Positions 1-7,995 of a stretch of 64,000 bases of DNA are shown here, one piece after another. Below the pieces are notes generated by a model. That model was not told the origin of the DNA. It did no database searches and saw only the letters and a list, made by a program, of their open reading frames with translations. The translations under genes and the position numbers were made by a program. Position 1 is the first letter of the stretch; each line of letters opens with the position of its first letter. Source of the stretch: Chimaeribacter arupi (GTDB taxonomy: Bacteria; Pseudomonadota; Gammaproteobacteria; Enterobacterales; Enterobacteriaceae); the NCBI RefSeq assembly GCF_002858805.1, contig NZ_PJZI01000005.1, positions 1 to 64,000 on the forward strand. The letters run 5' to 3'.

Positions 1-38
1 ATAGTAATCCTGGAAACTGTCACTGAAGTTACGAATAA

Positions 39-73
39 ACATAGATAAACGTGATGTCATTGTAAATCTATGT
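39..73. promoter_or_regulatory. Inverted repeat upstream of the ter-linked operon
   Basis: The 8-bp arms ACATAGAT (39-46) and ATCTATGT (66-73) are perfect reverse complements separated by 19 bp in AT-rich DNA. A dimeric regulator could bind here. It lies about 370 bp before the first gene of the operon and near the window edge, so it may instead serve a divergent gene outside the window; terZ-type genes often lie next to this kind of module. No binding protein can be named. Confidence 0.4.
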
Positions 74-237
74 AATCCAATCAGTTACTCTTAAAATATT
101 AAGACGAAAACGTTTTAGATCATCTAATTAATTACGAATGTATTCACATGAAAAATGATTTATTCGGCCCTTTCCTATCGCTTTTTCGCCTAAAAATGGA
201 ATTTATATTCCAAAAAATAGAATTATCTCTACATTTC

Positions 238-266
238 TTGACATAATTTGCAAAGAAAAGTAAATA
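238..266 (+). promoter_or_regulatory. Candidate sigma-70 promoter of the ter-linked operon
   Basis: A perfect -35 hexamer TTGACA (238-243) is followed after 17 bp by TAAATA (261-266), a weak -10. Transcription would begin near 273, leaving a leader of about 170 nt before the first ATG at 441. The rest of 1-440 is AT-rich and holds no convincing gene. Confidence 0.4.
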
Positions 267-440
267 GCGTTGCGCAAGCTGCTAACTATCCCGCCAACTA
301 TAAAGATGGACACCACTTCTTAGCGCATTTTTCAGCGGAAAGAAATCATTGTTACAGCTGAGTATAATCCTTGGTACACCCGCCCGAAGGATTTATTTGG
401 TTGGCAGATTATTTTCCTGTTATTGCAGGCAGGGACAACA

Positions 441-827
441 ATGCTAAAAGCCAACAGATACAATATCTTTGACATAAAAATGCAGCTGATTTTTGCCTTT
501 GATTCGCCTGATAGTGTACAGGACGATGAGCGGCAGATTTTGCAGGAAATTCTCCCCCATTGTACCCGCAATTTACCCTTTACCGTCGAGCAGGTTGGCC
601 TGCTGGAAGAGGGGGTTGAGTTGCTGCTCACTATGTCGCCGGGTACGGAAATTTCCATGCTGGTAAATGCGCTGAAAACACACAGTGCCAAACAACTCGG
701 CGAGCTGACCGGCCGCCGCAAATCAGGCTTATGGTTACGGGGTTACGGTGCGCATTCTTTAGGCGAATTGCCGGCCACCGCGGCGACCCTGGCAGCGTTA
801 ATCGCCAAAAACCGGCGGGAGAAATAA
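441..827 (+). CDS. Small protein resembling a catalytically dead IS200/IS605 (Y1) transposase
   Basis: 128 aa. ATG 441 is chosen because AGGGA lies 5 nt upstream; a TTG at 423 is in frame but lacks a good RBS. From memory of the family, the order of elements follows TnpA of IS200/IS605: an N-terminal strand ending in MQLIFAF, a helix, the strand where TnpA has its HUH motif (D-H-I-H-L), then the LK..SA.QL helix, and a C-terminal LWLRGY...SLGELPA segment matching the W.RGY..TVG region. Here the HUH position reads EGVELL, with no histidine, and the usual catalytic tyrosine site reads AALIAKN. It cannot be an active Y1 nuclease if this alignment holds. It is the first gene of the operon, 4 nt before the ATP-grasp gene, so it is probably co-expressed. 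A role in nucleic-acid binding is inference; a chance fold resemblance remains possible. Confidence 0.6.
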   Translation: MLKANRYNIFDIKMQLIFAFDSPDSVQDDERQILQEILPHCTRNLPFTVEQVGLLEEGVELLLTMSPGTEISMLVNALKTHSAKQLGELTGRRKSGLWLRGYGAHSLGELPATAATLAALIAKNRREK

Positions 828-831
828 CATC

Positions 832-1878
832 ATGATATGGCTGATGGAAGGATTTTCATCACAGCGCACCATTGCAGAAGGACTGCGGCGTGCCATCCGG
901 GAAAATGCCTGGTGCGGCGCACAAGGCCAGCCGCTGCAGGTGCTGGCGTCGCATCGCCAGTTCCGCCCGGAAATCACGGCGGCGGCAGACATCGCCCTGC
1001 GCGAACCTACTAATCTCACAGAAAAATTGACTTTTATCCTTACTACGGCCAGGCAGTATGGCGTCAGCGTGATCCATACAGGCAAACCCTCGGCCTGGTT
1101 TGAACAACACCGGCAGCCTATTGAGGCGGCCGGGATCACCCTGATCACCGGTGTGCGTGACGCCCGCTTCCTGACGCTGGCCGAAGATAAAGCCGCCTTT
1201 ACTGAGGTGTTGGCGGCACACAACATCCCCCACACCCCGGCGGTGCGGGTGAATACCCTCGGTGAGTTGCACGATGCGCTGAACACGCTGAAAAGCAGCT
1301 GGCCGCGGCTCTGTATCAAACCCAATACCGGTATTTATGGGCTGGGTTACTGGCGGCTGGATGACGATGCCCCCGCCAACCTGATGCTGAGCGCGCCTGA
1401 CCAGCGCCGTATCCGCACCTCCACGTATCTCACTGCGCTGGAAGAGAGCGGCGGGCTGAAAGAACCGATGATCGTGATGCCTTACCTGCCGGGGCCGGAG
1501 TGCAGTATTGATCTGGTTGTCGATCGCGGCCGGGTCATTGCCGCTTTGGGGCGGCGTAAAAACGGCGCGATGCAAACGCTGTTTGACCGCGGCGAAGAGA
1601 TTGAGCTGGCCTGCCGTGTGGCCGGGCAACTGGAGGCGGACGGGCTGATTAATGTGCAGACCAGGGCAGACGATCAGGGCAACCCGCGGGTGCTGGAGTG
1701 CAACCTGCGCCCGAGCGGCGGGGTCGGCTATGGCCTGCACAGCGGCATTAACCTGCCGGCCATGATGATCGCCCAGCGCCTCGGCCTGCCCCTGCCGTCC
1801 CAACAACTGCGCCACACCACGGTGCGTATTGTTGACGAAGCCATCCCGGTTACTGCCAGTGAGTCACACCATGCATAA
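832..1878 (+). CDS. ATP-grasp enzyme of ter-associated metabolite module
   Basis: 348 aa, cytoplasmic. The N-terminal third is a Rossmann-like pre-ATP-grasp domain. It is followed by an ATP-grasp fold with EDKAAF near residue 122, a nucleotide-binding segment CIKPNTGIYGLG near 163, the EPMIVMPYLPGPECS strand, and a metal-ligand segment ECNLRPSGG near 288. ATP-grasp enzymes ligate a carboxylate to an amine or thiol through an acylphosphate. With the following PRTase, HAD, StiP and aldolase-like genes it matches the module that Anantharaman, Iyer and Aravind (2012) predicted to make a nucleoside-like metabolite alongside ter genes. It begins 4 nt after the previous stop, and its end overlaps the next start by 8 nt, which suggests translational coupling. 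The substrate is unknown. Confidence 0.85.
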   Translation: MIWLMEGFSSQRTIAEGLRRAIRENAWCGAQGQPLQVLASHRQFRPEITAAADIALREPTNLTEKLTFILTTARQYGVSVIHTGKPSAWFEQHRQPIEAAGITLITGVRDARFLTLAEDKAAFTEVLAAHNIPHTPAVRVNTLGELHDALNTLKSSWPRLCIKPNTGIYGLGYWRLDDDAPANLMLSAPDQRRIRTSTYLTALEESGGLKEPMIVMPYLPGPECSIDLVVDRGRVIAALGRRKNGAMQTLFDRGEEIELACRVAGQLEADGLINVQTRADDQGNPRVLECNLRPSGGVGYGLHSGINLPAMMIAQRLGLPLPSQQLRHTTVRIVDEAIPVTASESHHA

Positions 1879-3001
1879 TCCTTACGGCCATGAAGAACAT
1901 TTTCAGGCACAGTTGCCGTCCGGCACCATGTCACTCGACCTGTTCTGCCGGCCGGGCTGGAGCGCCGATACGCTGTTTTCGATGGCGCAACGGCGTAACC
2001 CGCGCCGCGCGTTCCTGTTCGTCAGCAAAGTGCTGGGCCGGCACATCCCCTGCCCGCCCAGCCTGATGCGTAAAGCATTCAGCGACCTGGCGGATCGCAT
2101 TCCCGCCGGGCTGCCCGGCCCCATCCTGGTCACCGGCATGGCGGAGACGGCCGTAGGCCTCGCCGCAGGTGTCCATGCCGTATTGCGCGCCCGCGGGGAA
2201 GACGCGGTGTTGCTGACCACGACCCGCCACCCGCTGGGCGGTGAGCTGCTCTGCCGCTTTGAAGAGGAGCACAGCCACGCCACCGCCCATCTGGTGCACC
2301 AGCCTGCCTCTGCGCCCCTGCGCGACAGCGTGCGCCAGGCCCGTACGCTGGTGATGGTGGACGATGAAGCCACCACCGGCAAAACGTTCCTCAATCTCTA
2401 TCAGGCGCTGCATGAGGCGGGGCTGGATCAGCTTGAGCATATCGTGACCGCGACCCTCACCGACTGGTCTGCCGGGGCGCTGGCTGAAAAGGTGGCGCTG
2501 CCGGTCACGGCCGTCTCGCTGGCGGCCGGCCAGTGGCGCTGGACAGTGGCGGAGCAGCCGCCGTTGCTGGATATGCCGCAGGTCAATATTACCGCCCGCG
2601 GCAGCCAGCCGCTGAACCACCTGGCGGCCAGTTGGGGGCGGATGGGCGTGCGTGATGTGTCACGCCTGCTGCATACGCCCGCGCCCCGGCCGGGAGAGCG
2701 TATTCTGGTACTCGGCTCCGGGGAGTATGTCTGGCAGCCCTTTATGCTGGCAGAATGGCTGGAGAGCCAGGGTGCCCGCGTGCGGTTCGGCTCTACCACC
2801 CGCTCACCGGTGGCGCTGGGGCTGGCGATGCGCAGCGCCTTCAGTTTCCAGGATAACTACGGGCTGGGCGTGCCGATGTATCTCTACAATGTCGATCCTG
2901 CTGACTATGACCGGGTGATCCTCTGTTCAGAAACCCCGGCCTCCGCCTGGGATCCCGCCTTCCTGGCGCACTTCCCGCAACTTGAATTCCATGAGGGTTG
3001 A
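1871..3001 (+). CDS. Phosphoribosyltransferase with C-terminal TRSP domain
   Basis: 376 aa. The start at ATG 1871 overlaps the ATP-grasp gene by 8 nt and has GTGAG upstream. The N-terminal two thirds is a PRTase domain with the PRPP-binding loop VMVDDEATTGKT at about 161-172. The C-terminal part carries the signature TRSP at residues 310-313, followed by the Y-N-V-D-P region of the TRSP domain family. PRTases of this group are predicted to transfer or process a ribose-phosphate unit in the ter-linked pathway. The neighbours fit one operon with no gap over 3 nt up to this point. The reaction and acceptor base are not known. Confidence 0.85.
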   Translation: MHNPYGHEEHFQAQLPSGTMSLDLFCRPGWSADTLFSMAQRRNPRRAFLFVSKVLGRHIPCPPSLMRKAFSDLADRIPAGLPGPILVTGMAETAVGLAAGVHAVLRARGEDAVLLTTTRHPLGGELLCRFEEEHSHATAHLVHQPASAPLRDSVRQARTLVMVDDEATTGKTFLNLYQALHEAGLDQLEHIVTATLTDWSAGALAEKVALPVTAVSLAAGQWRWTVAEQPPLLDMPQVNITARGSQPLNHLAASWGRMGVRDVSRLLHTPAPRPGERILVLGSGEYVWQPFMLAEWLESQGARVRFGSTTRSPVALGLAMRSAFSFQDNYGLGVPMYLYNVDPADYDRVILCSETPASAWDPAFLAHFPQLEFHEG

Positions 3002-3002
3002 C

Positions 3003-3815
3003 ATGCCGCACGACCATTTGACGCGCCCGATCATCTTTACCGATCTGGATGACACCCTGTTCCAGACGATGCGCAAAATCCCTGACCCGGATGAGCAGGC
3101 CAAATCACAACCCGGCGCGCTGGATCGGGAACTGGCACCGCGCAGCTTTATGATGGCGCGGCAGGCTAATCTGGTGCAGTGGATGCTGGCGCAAGCGGAA
3201 ACCATCCCGGTGACCGCCCGCGGCACGGATGAACTGGCCAGGGTCTGCATTCCGTTCGACTCTTATGCCGTCACCACCCACGGCGCGGTGATTTTAACCC
3301 CGCGGGGTGAGCCGGATGCCGCCTGGCAACACCACATCACCACGTCGCTGGCCCCTTACCAGCCGCGCCTTGCTGCGCTGGCGCAACACCTTGACACCAT
3401 GCTGGCCGATCCGCAGGCGGTGGATGCGGCGTTGCCGGTGGAACCGGGCTGGTGCCGGATGAATGAAGAGTACGGCATTCCTATCTATCTGGTGATGAAA
3501 GTAAGAAACAGCGCGCACCTTGAGGCGTTGAACCGCTATGCGGATTGGGTGGCAGAGACGTTTGATCTGGAAGGTTTTTATGTCCATCGGAACGGGAATA
3601 ATGTTGCCTGGCTGCCGGAGTGCATCGACAAGGGCCATGCCGTGCGCTTTTTGCTGGCGCAGTTGCGCGCCACGGCGCCGGATCGCCCGGTGCTGGGGTT
3701 TGGCGACAGCCTGACCGATTACAGCTTTATGCAGCAATGTGATTTTCTGGCGCTGCCCCAACGCAGCCAGTTACTTGCCGCCCTGCAAAATGGATTGCCC
3801 CACCCCACAGCGTAA
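3003..3815 (+). CDS. HAD-superfamily phosphatase of ter-associated module
   Basis: 270 aa. Start ATG 3003 is preferred over ATG 2991 because GAGGG lies 5-6 nt before it; it begins one base after the PRTase stop. Motif I is FTDLDDTLF, with nucleophile D14 and acid/base D16. Motif IV is GFGDSLTDYS at about 233-242, and a type II-like cap lies between. The expected reaction is phosphate-ester hydrolysis in the cytoplasm. In this context it probably dephosphorylates the sugar-phosphate intermediate made by the PRTase enzymes; that is inference from operon order. Confidence 0.85.
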   Translation: MPHDHLTRPIIFTDLDDTLFQTMRKIPDPDEQAKSQPGALDRELAPRSFMMARQANLVQWMLAQAETIPVTARGTDELARVCIPFDSYAVTTHGAVILTPRGEPDAAWQHHITTSLAPYQPRLAALAQHLDTMLADPQAVDAALPVEPGWCRMNEEYGIPIYLVMKVRNSAHLEALNRYADWVAETFDLEGFYVHRNGNNVAWLPECIDKGHAVRFLLAQLRATAPDRPVLGFGDSLTDYSFMQQCDFLALPQRSQLLAALQNGLPHPTA

Positions 3816-3824
3816 GGAGAGAGT

Positions 3825-4904
3825 ATGCACGCATCCCATCCCCCTTTTTCCGGTGCCTATGCGCCGGGTGATGTGCAGTTTTTGCTGTCGCCGGTGACGG
3901 TGGACTACACCCCGGTGGCGGAGAAAGAGCGCCTGATCCAGCGCGGTGAGAAGCACTATTCTGACATGCTCTCGGAAGAACCGGCCCCGTCGGCGGCGCA
4001 TCAGGCGATTTACCGGCAGGCGATGGCCCAGTTTGGCCCGCGCCTGGCCGGTGAAGTCGCTGCGTTGGCGCTGGGGCTGGCAACCCAGATCAGCGCCCGG
4101 CCGCTGGTGCTGGTGTCACTGGTGCGGGCCGGGGTGCCGTTGGGCGTCTGCCTGCTGCATGCCCTGCGTGAACAGGGCATCGAGGCGGTGCATTACGGCG
4201 TCAGTATTATCCGCGACCGCGGCATCGATCAGGCGGCGCTGGACTACATCACCACCCGGCACGGCAGTGAGGGCGTGGTGTTTGTGGATGGCTGGACCGG
4301 CAAAGGGGCCATTTCACGCGAGCTGACCCGTTCGCTGGCCAACTACCCGGCATTCCGCCGCGCTGCGCGTCTGGCCGTGCTGGCCGACCCCGGCGGCTGC
4401 GCCTGGTTATCTGCCTCCGGTGAAGACTGGCTGATGCCGTTCGGCATCCTGGGTGCGCCGGTCTCCGGGCTGGTCAGCCGCTCACTCTGGCGCGATAACG
4501 GCTTTCACGGCTCAATGTATTGTGAACATCTGCATGAGCATGACGTCAGCCAGGCGTTCGTGGCAGAGATTGACGCATTACGCGCCGCGCAGACTCAGCC
4601 GGTGATTGCGGCCCGGCCCGATCCGGAGCAGCGCACCATGCTGCGCCACCTCAGCCAGCGTGTGATCACCATGCTGGCTGAAACCTATCAGGTGGATTCC
4701 CTTAACCGTATTAAACCGGGCATTGCTGAAGCGACCCGCGCAGTGATGCGCCGGGTGCCGGAGCATGTGCTGGTGAGCAACCGGAACGATGTGGATGTGG
4801 CGCTGCTGGTGCATCTGGCAGAGAGTGCCGGCATCCGGGTGGAAGAGGCAGGTGACGCGCTGGGGGTTTACCGGGCCGTCACCATCATCAGGAAAGTGGC
4901 CTGA
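3825..4904 (+). CDS. StiP-family PRTase/PELOTA RNA-binding-type protein
   Basis: 359 aa. AAGGAGAG precedes ATG 3825. The sequence matches the family annotated as 'cysteine protease StiP', which profile studies reinterpreted as a PRTase domain followed by a PELOTA-type RNA-binding domain. The PRPP-type loop is VVFVDGWTGKG at about 151-161. The C-terminal 90 residues, ending VEEAGDALGVYRAVTII, correspond to the PELOTA part. Homologues occur almost only in ter-linked operons and are stress-induced. No protease active site is convincing, so the protease name is probably historical. Confidence 0.8.
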   Translation: MHASHPPFSGAYAPGDVQFLLSPVTVDYTPVAEKERLIQRGEKHYSDMLSEEPAPSAAHQAIYRQAMAQFGPRLAGEVAALALGLATQISARPLVLVSLVRAGVPLGVCLLHALREQGIEAVHYGVSIIRDRGIDQAALDYITTRHGSEGVVFVDGWTGKGAISRELTRSLANYPAFRRAARLAVLADPGGCAWLSASGEDWLMPFGILGAPVSGLVSRSLWRDNGFHGSMYCEHLHEHDVSQAFVAEIDALRAAQTQPVIAARPDPEQRTMLRHLSQRVITMLAETYQVDSLNRIKPGIAEATRAVMRRVPEHVLVSNRNDVDVALLVHLAESAGIRVEEAGDALGVYRAVTIIRKVA

Positions 4905-4916
4905 CAGGAGAAGACG

Positions 4917-5855
4917 ATGAAACTGATTACGCCAAACGATCTGGGCGCCACCATGTATGTGCCCGCCACCCACCCGGAACTGACGGCCATTGCGCAGGGT
5001 AAAAAATACCCGGAGCTGCTGTCGATGGTGATCTGCCTGGAAGATGCGGTGCTGGATCGTGATATCCCGCAGGCATTGGACAACCTGCGCCGGACACTGG
5101 CCGTGCTGGCCAACGGCCAAACCGGCGGCGACGGCCCGTTGCTGTTTATCCGCCCACGCCATGCGCTGATGGCGTCAGCGTTAATTCGCGATGAGAGCCT
5201 GAGCCTGGCGGCTGTCGACGGGCTGGTGTTGCCAAAATTTACCCTGGATTCGCTGGACACCTGGCTTTCACTGACGGCTGGTACGCATCTGCGCTGGATG
5301 CCGACCCTGGAAGATGCGCAGGTGTATGACGTCAGCCGGATGCAGGCACTGGCGGATGCCCTGCAGGCGCGGGCTGCGGATCGGGTGCTGGCATTGCGGA
5401 TCGGCGGCAACGATCTGATGAGTGTGCTGGGGCTGCGCCGCAGCCGGGAGCATACGCTGTATGAGGGGCCGCTCGGTTATGTGATCAAAATGCTGGTCAG
5501 TGTATTTGGTTCGCGCGGCTTCTCCCTGACGTCGCCGGTATGTGAACTGATTGATTCACCGGAGATGCTGCGCCGCGAACTGAAACAGGACATGCTGCAC
5601 GGCATGGTGGGTAAAACAGCGATTCACCCCAGCCAGATCGCGATTATCCACGGTGCGTTGAAAGTGGCCCCACGGGATTATCAGGAAGCGCTACGCATCC
5701 TGAATGCGGACAGCGCGGTCTTTAAGTCTGACGGCGCGATGTGTGAACCGGCCACCCACGTTAACTGGGCGCACCGCATCATTCAGCTGGGGCAGAAATA
5801 TGGCTATGCTGACCCGTCCGCCCCGGATGCGGAGCGCATTAACCACGTCGGCTAG
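4917..5855 (+). CDS. HpcH/HpaI aldolase / citrate lyase beta-like protein of ter module
   Basis: 312 aa with AGGAGAAG before ATG 4917. The TIM-barrel CitE-like family is shown by ICLEDAV (E42/D43, Mg2+ ligands), FIRPRH near 81, and a C-terminal GKTAIHPSQI. The usual members cleave or form C-C bonds on acyl-CoA or keto-acid substrates. It is the last gene of the operon, and no terminator hairpin is clear in the 9 bp before the convergent esterase gene. Its pairing with ATP-grasp and PRTase genes is typical of ter-associated clusters. The substrate is unknown. Confidence 0.85.
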   Translation: MKLITPNDLGATMYVPATHPELTAIAQGKKYPELLSMVICLEDAVLDRDIPQALDNLRRTLAVLANGQTGGDGPLLFIRPRHALMASALIRDESLSLAAVDGLVLPKFTLDSLDTWLSLTAGTHLRWMPTLEDAQVYDVSRMQALADALQARAADRVLALRIGGNDLMSVLGLRRSREHTLYEGPLGYVIKMLVSVFGSRGFSLTSPVCELIDSPEMLRRELKQDMLHGMVGKTAIHPSQIAIIHGALKVAPRDYQEALRILNADSAVFKSDGAMCEPATHVNWAHRIIQLGQKYGYADPSAPDAERINHVG

Positions 5856-5864
5856 CCGCGGCTT

Positions 5865-6764
5865 TCAACGGGCAAAATGATCCAGCAGCGCATCCTGCAA
5901 CGCCAGCGGCATCACCGTCTGGTGTGACTGGCCGGGATAGAGCATAAAACTGACATGCTCGCCCCCCGGTGCCTGTTGCAGGTGCCGGGCCAGTTCCCTT
6001 ACGCCGTCCACCATCGCCCGTTGCTGCCGGTGTTTCGCCAGCACTTCACGCTGTTTCTCCGGCAACGCCATTTCGCGTTGCTGAAGCGATTGCTCAAACT
6101 CCCCGACCGTTAGCCGCATCTTTTCCGGCCAGACCGGGGACGCCTGTTTCAGGGTCTCTGCCGCCAGTTTGCTCAGGTAACGATCATTCCACCACACCGA
6201 CGGGCTGGCCGCATAAATATGCTGGAACGCCTGCGGATGGGTCAGTCCGGTATAGACCGCAAACAAACCGCCATAGGAATGCCCGAACAGCGCCTGCTGA
6301 TGATTGTTAATCGGCCACTGCGCGGCAATGTGTGGTTTCAGCACCGTCTCAACAAAGTGATAAAACGCCTGGGCATTGCCCGGCGCACCCGGTGGGTAAG
6401 TGCCGCCTGCGGGGTTGCCCTCCAGCGCGACCTGTTCCGTCGCCGGGCGATAATCCACGTCCCGCCGCGATGCGCCCGGATACCCGACTGCCACAATCAC
6501 GCCCGGCTGCATTGGGCAGCGTGCGCAGCTGTAAGCCGACATCATGCCGGCCGCCAGCGGGAATGTCGCGTTGCCGTCCAGCAGGTAGATGACCGGCCAA
6601 CCGTCCGCCGGGGGCTTTTCTTGCGGCACATAAGTCATGATCTGGTAGTCGCCGCTCTGGGTGGGCAAGGTTTCAACCTGTGAACCGGGCAAGGTATAGC
6701 CCTTCCCGGCCGCCAGTGCGGTAGTCGTCAGGCAGAGGCCGAGCAGAAGGAAAAGTGCGCGCAT
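5865..6764 (-). CDS. Periplasmic siderophore esterase-like alpha/beta hydrolase (IroE/BesA type)
   Basis: 299 aa. A signal peptide (residues 1-19, ending ALAA) exports it to the periplasm. The esterase-D/IroE fold shows the nucleophile elbow GHSYGG (S163) and a late GQSH, whose histidine is the likely triad member. IroE-type enzymes linearise or trim tricatecholate siderophores during uptake. A Fur-like box lies about 150 bp upstream at 6913-6931, consistent with iron repression. No siderophore synthesis gene is adjacent; the FhuA/FoxA-type receptor is at 24-26 kb. It could also be a general carboxylesterase. Confidence 0.75.
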   Translation of the reverse strand: MRALFLLLGLCLTTTALAAGKGYTLPGSQVETLPTQSGDYQIMTYVPQEKPPADGWPVIYLLDGNATFPLAAGMMSAYSCARCPMQPGVIVAVGYPGASRRDVDYRPATEQVALEGNPAGGTYPPGAPGNAQAFYHFVETVLKPHIAAQWPINNHQQALFGHSYGGLFAVYTGLTHPQAFQHIYAASPSVWWNDRYLSKLAAETLKQASPVWPEKMRLTVGEFEQSLQQREMALPEKQREVLAKHRQQRAMVDGVRELARHLQQAPGGEHVSFMLYPGQSHQTVMPLALQDALLDHFAR

Positions 6765-6912
6765 GGTGTTGTTCCCTGTGGGTGGGCGGCGGGGGGCAAT
6801 ACAGGGTTAAGGCCGCCCCCTTCCGCGCCACGCGAAAAATGGCCGCCGTAGCAGGGGCGGCGCATCACTGTTTTTTATGCGGCAAAACAGTAGCACAGCG
6901 CGCAACCATATT

Positions 6913-6931
6913 GCTAATAATTATCATTTAG
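6913..6931. promoter_or_regulatory. Fur box upstream of the esterase
   Basis: GCTAATAATTATCATTTAG matches the 19-bp Fur consensus at about 13 positions by eye. It lies between the minus-strand esterase gene and the octamer array, in the position expected for iron-dependent repression of the esterase. Confidence 0.6.
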
Positions 6932-6973
6932 ATTGAGCGGGCGACATGCTGAAAATCAAGAACCCTATGATTT

Positions 6974-7029
6974 CAGGATTCTATAATCCCATAATCACAG
7001 GATTACAGGATTACAGGATTACAGGATTA
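6974..7029. repeat. Octamer array abutting the LysR stop codon
   Basis: Seven units in strict 8-bp phase: CAGGATTC, TATAATCC, CATAATCA, then four CAGGATTA. The array ends at 7029, the base before the LysR gene's stop codon (7030-7032, minus strand). The same modules recur at 13.3-14.8 kb around the partition genes. Confidence 0.85.
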
Positions 7030-7899
7030 TCAATCGCTGGGGTATTGCCGGTCAAGCAGCCCGATCAACGCATCCAGGTTCGTATTGCGCGTGCCCTTGC
7101 GCCAGATCAGCCAGATATCGGCCACCGTATTTTCCCCGGTCAACGCATGTGCCGTGACCCGCGCCGCGCCCGGCAGCGTCTGCAAGACGGATTCCTGAAT
7201 CAGGGCAATACCGGCCCCCGTGCTCACACACGCCAGCATACTGTGGTAAGACTCAATTTCGACAATCCGCTTCGGCTGCACATGGCCCTCATCAAACCAT
7301 TTCCCTAACCGACGCCGGTAAGAACAGGTGTTACGGAACGCAAAGACCGCATCTTCCGTGACATCCTGCGGGCCATGAATAGGGGCATGATCGCGCGATG
7401 AGATCAGTACCATTTTCTCTTTATAGAGCGGAATACCTTCCAGCTCCGGCGGCAGGCTCATCACATCCGTGAACGCGGCAGCATAGCGCCAGTTAATCAC
7501 ACTCTCTGTTACCTCATCCGATAAGCCGGTAAACAGCTCCAGCGTTACTTTCGGGTAGCGGTTGTGGTAGGCGGCCATCACATCCGGCAGGCGAATGGCC
7601 GCCGTGCTCTCGACCGCGCCCAGGGTAAACAACCCGCCCGGCTCTTGTCGCTGGATGGAGCGCCTGCCCTCCTCCGCCAGCTCCAGCAACCGGGTGGCGT
7701 AGCCCAGGAAATTTTTGCCCTCTGCTGATAAATGGATACGCTGTTTCTCACGGATAAACAGCTGGCACCCTAACTCTTCTTCCAGCTGGCGGATGCGGGT
7801 CGTGATATTCGAGGGCACTTTATGCAGTTGCCGGGCCGCCCCGGTAATAGAACCCAGCATCGCTGCGGTCCGGAAATACTCCAGCTGTGTGAAGTCCAT
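7030..7899 (-). CDS. LysR-family regulator, divergent from MFS gene
   Basis: 289 aa, the normal LTTR length. The N-terminal winged HTH is MDFTQLEYFRTAAMLGSITGAAR..., with the recognition helix around SNITTRIRQLEEELG. The effector domain starts near residue 90. The start faces the MFS gene across a 96-bp gap, the classic arrangement in which the LTTR controls the divergent transporter. Its inducer is not evident. The octamer repeat begins directly at its stop codon. Confidence 0.85.
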   Translation of the reverse strand: MDFTQLEYFRTAAMLGSITGAARQLHKVPSNITTRIRQLEEELGCQLFIREKQRIHLSAEGKNFLGYATRLLELAEEGRRSIQRQEPGGLFTLGAVESTAAIRLPDVMAAYHNRYPKVTLELFTGLSDEVTESVINWRYAAAFTDVMSLPPELEGIPLYKEKMVLISSRDHAPIHGPQDVTEDAVFAFRNTCSYRRRLGKWFDEGHVQPKRIVEIESYHSMLACVSTGAGIALIQESVLQTLPGAARVTAHALTGENTVADIWLIWRKGTRNTNLDALIGLLDRQYPSD

Positions 7900-7995
7900 A
7901 TTCTTCTCCAGAGAACAACTTTTTAATTATTATTCATTATACAAGAATTACTGCGCCGGATAGGCTGCTGCAGTCATATTTTTTGGAGAAGAGTT

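Noticed and set aside
423-827. Annotation of the first gene as TerW
   Set aside because: TerW is remembered as a 155-aa winged-helix protein; the sequence here fits a Y1-transposase-like layout instead.
3825-4904. Reading StiP as a functional cysteine protease
   Set aside because: The PRPP-loop-like VDGWTGKG and the family reinterpretation favour a PRTase/PELOTA protein; no protease Cys-His pair stands out.
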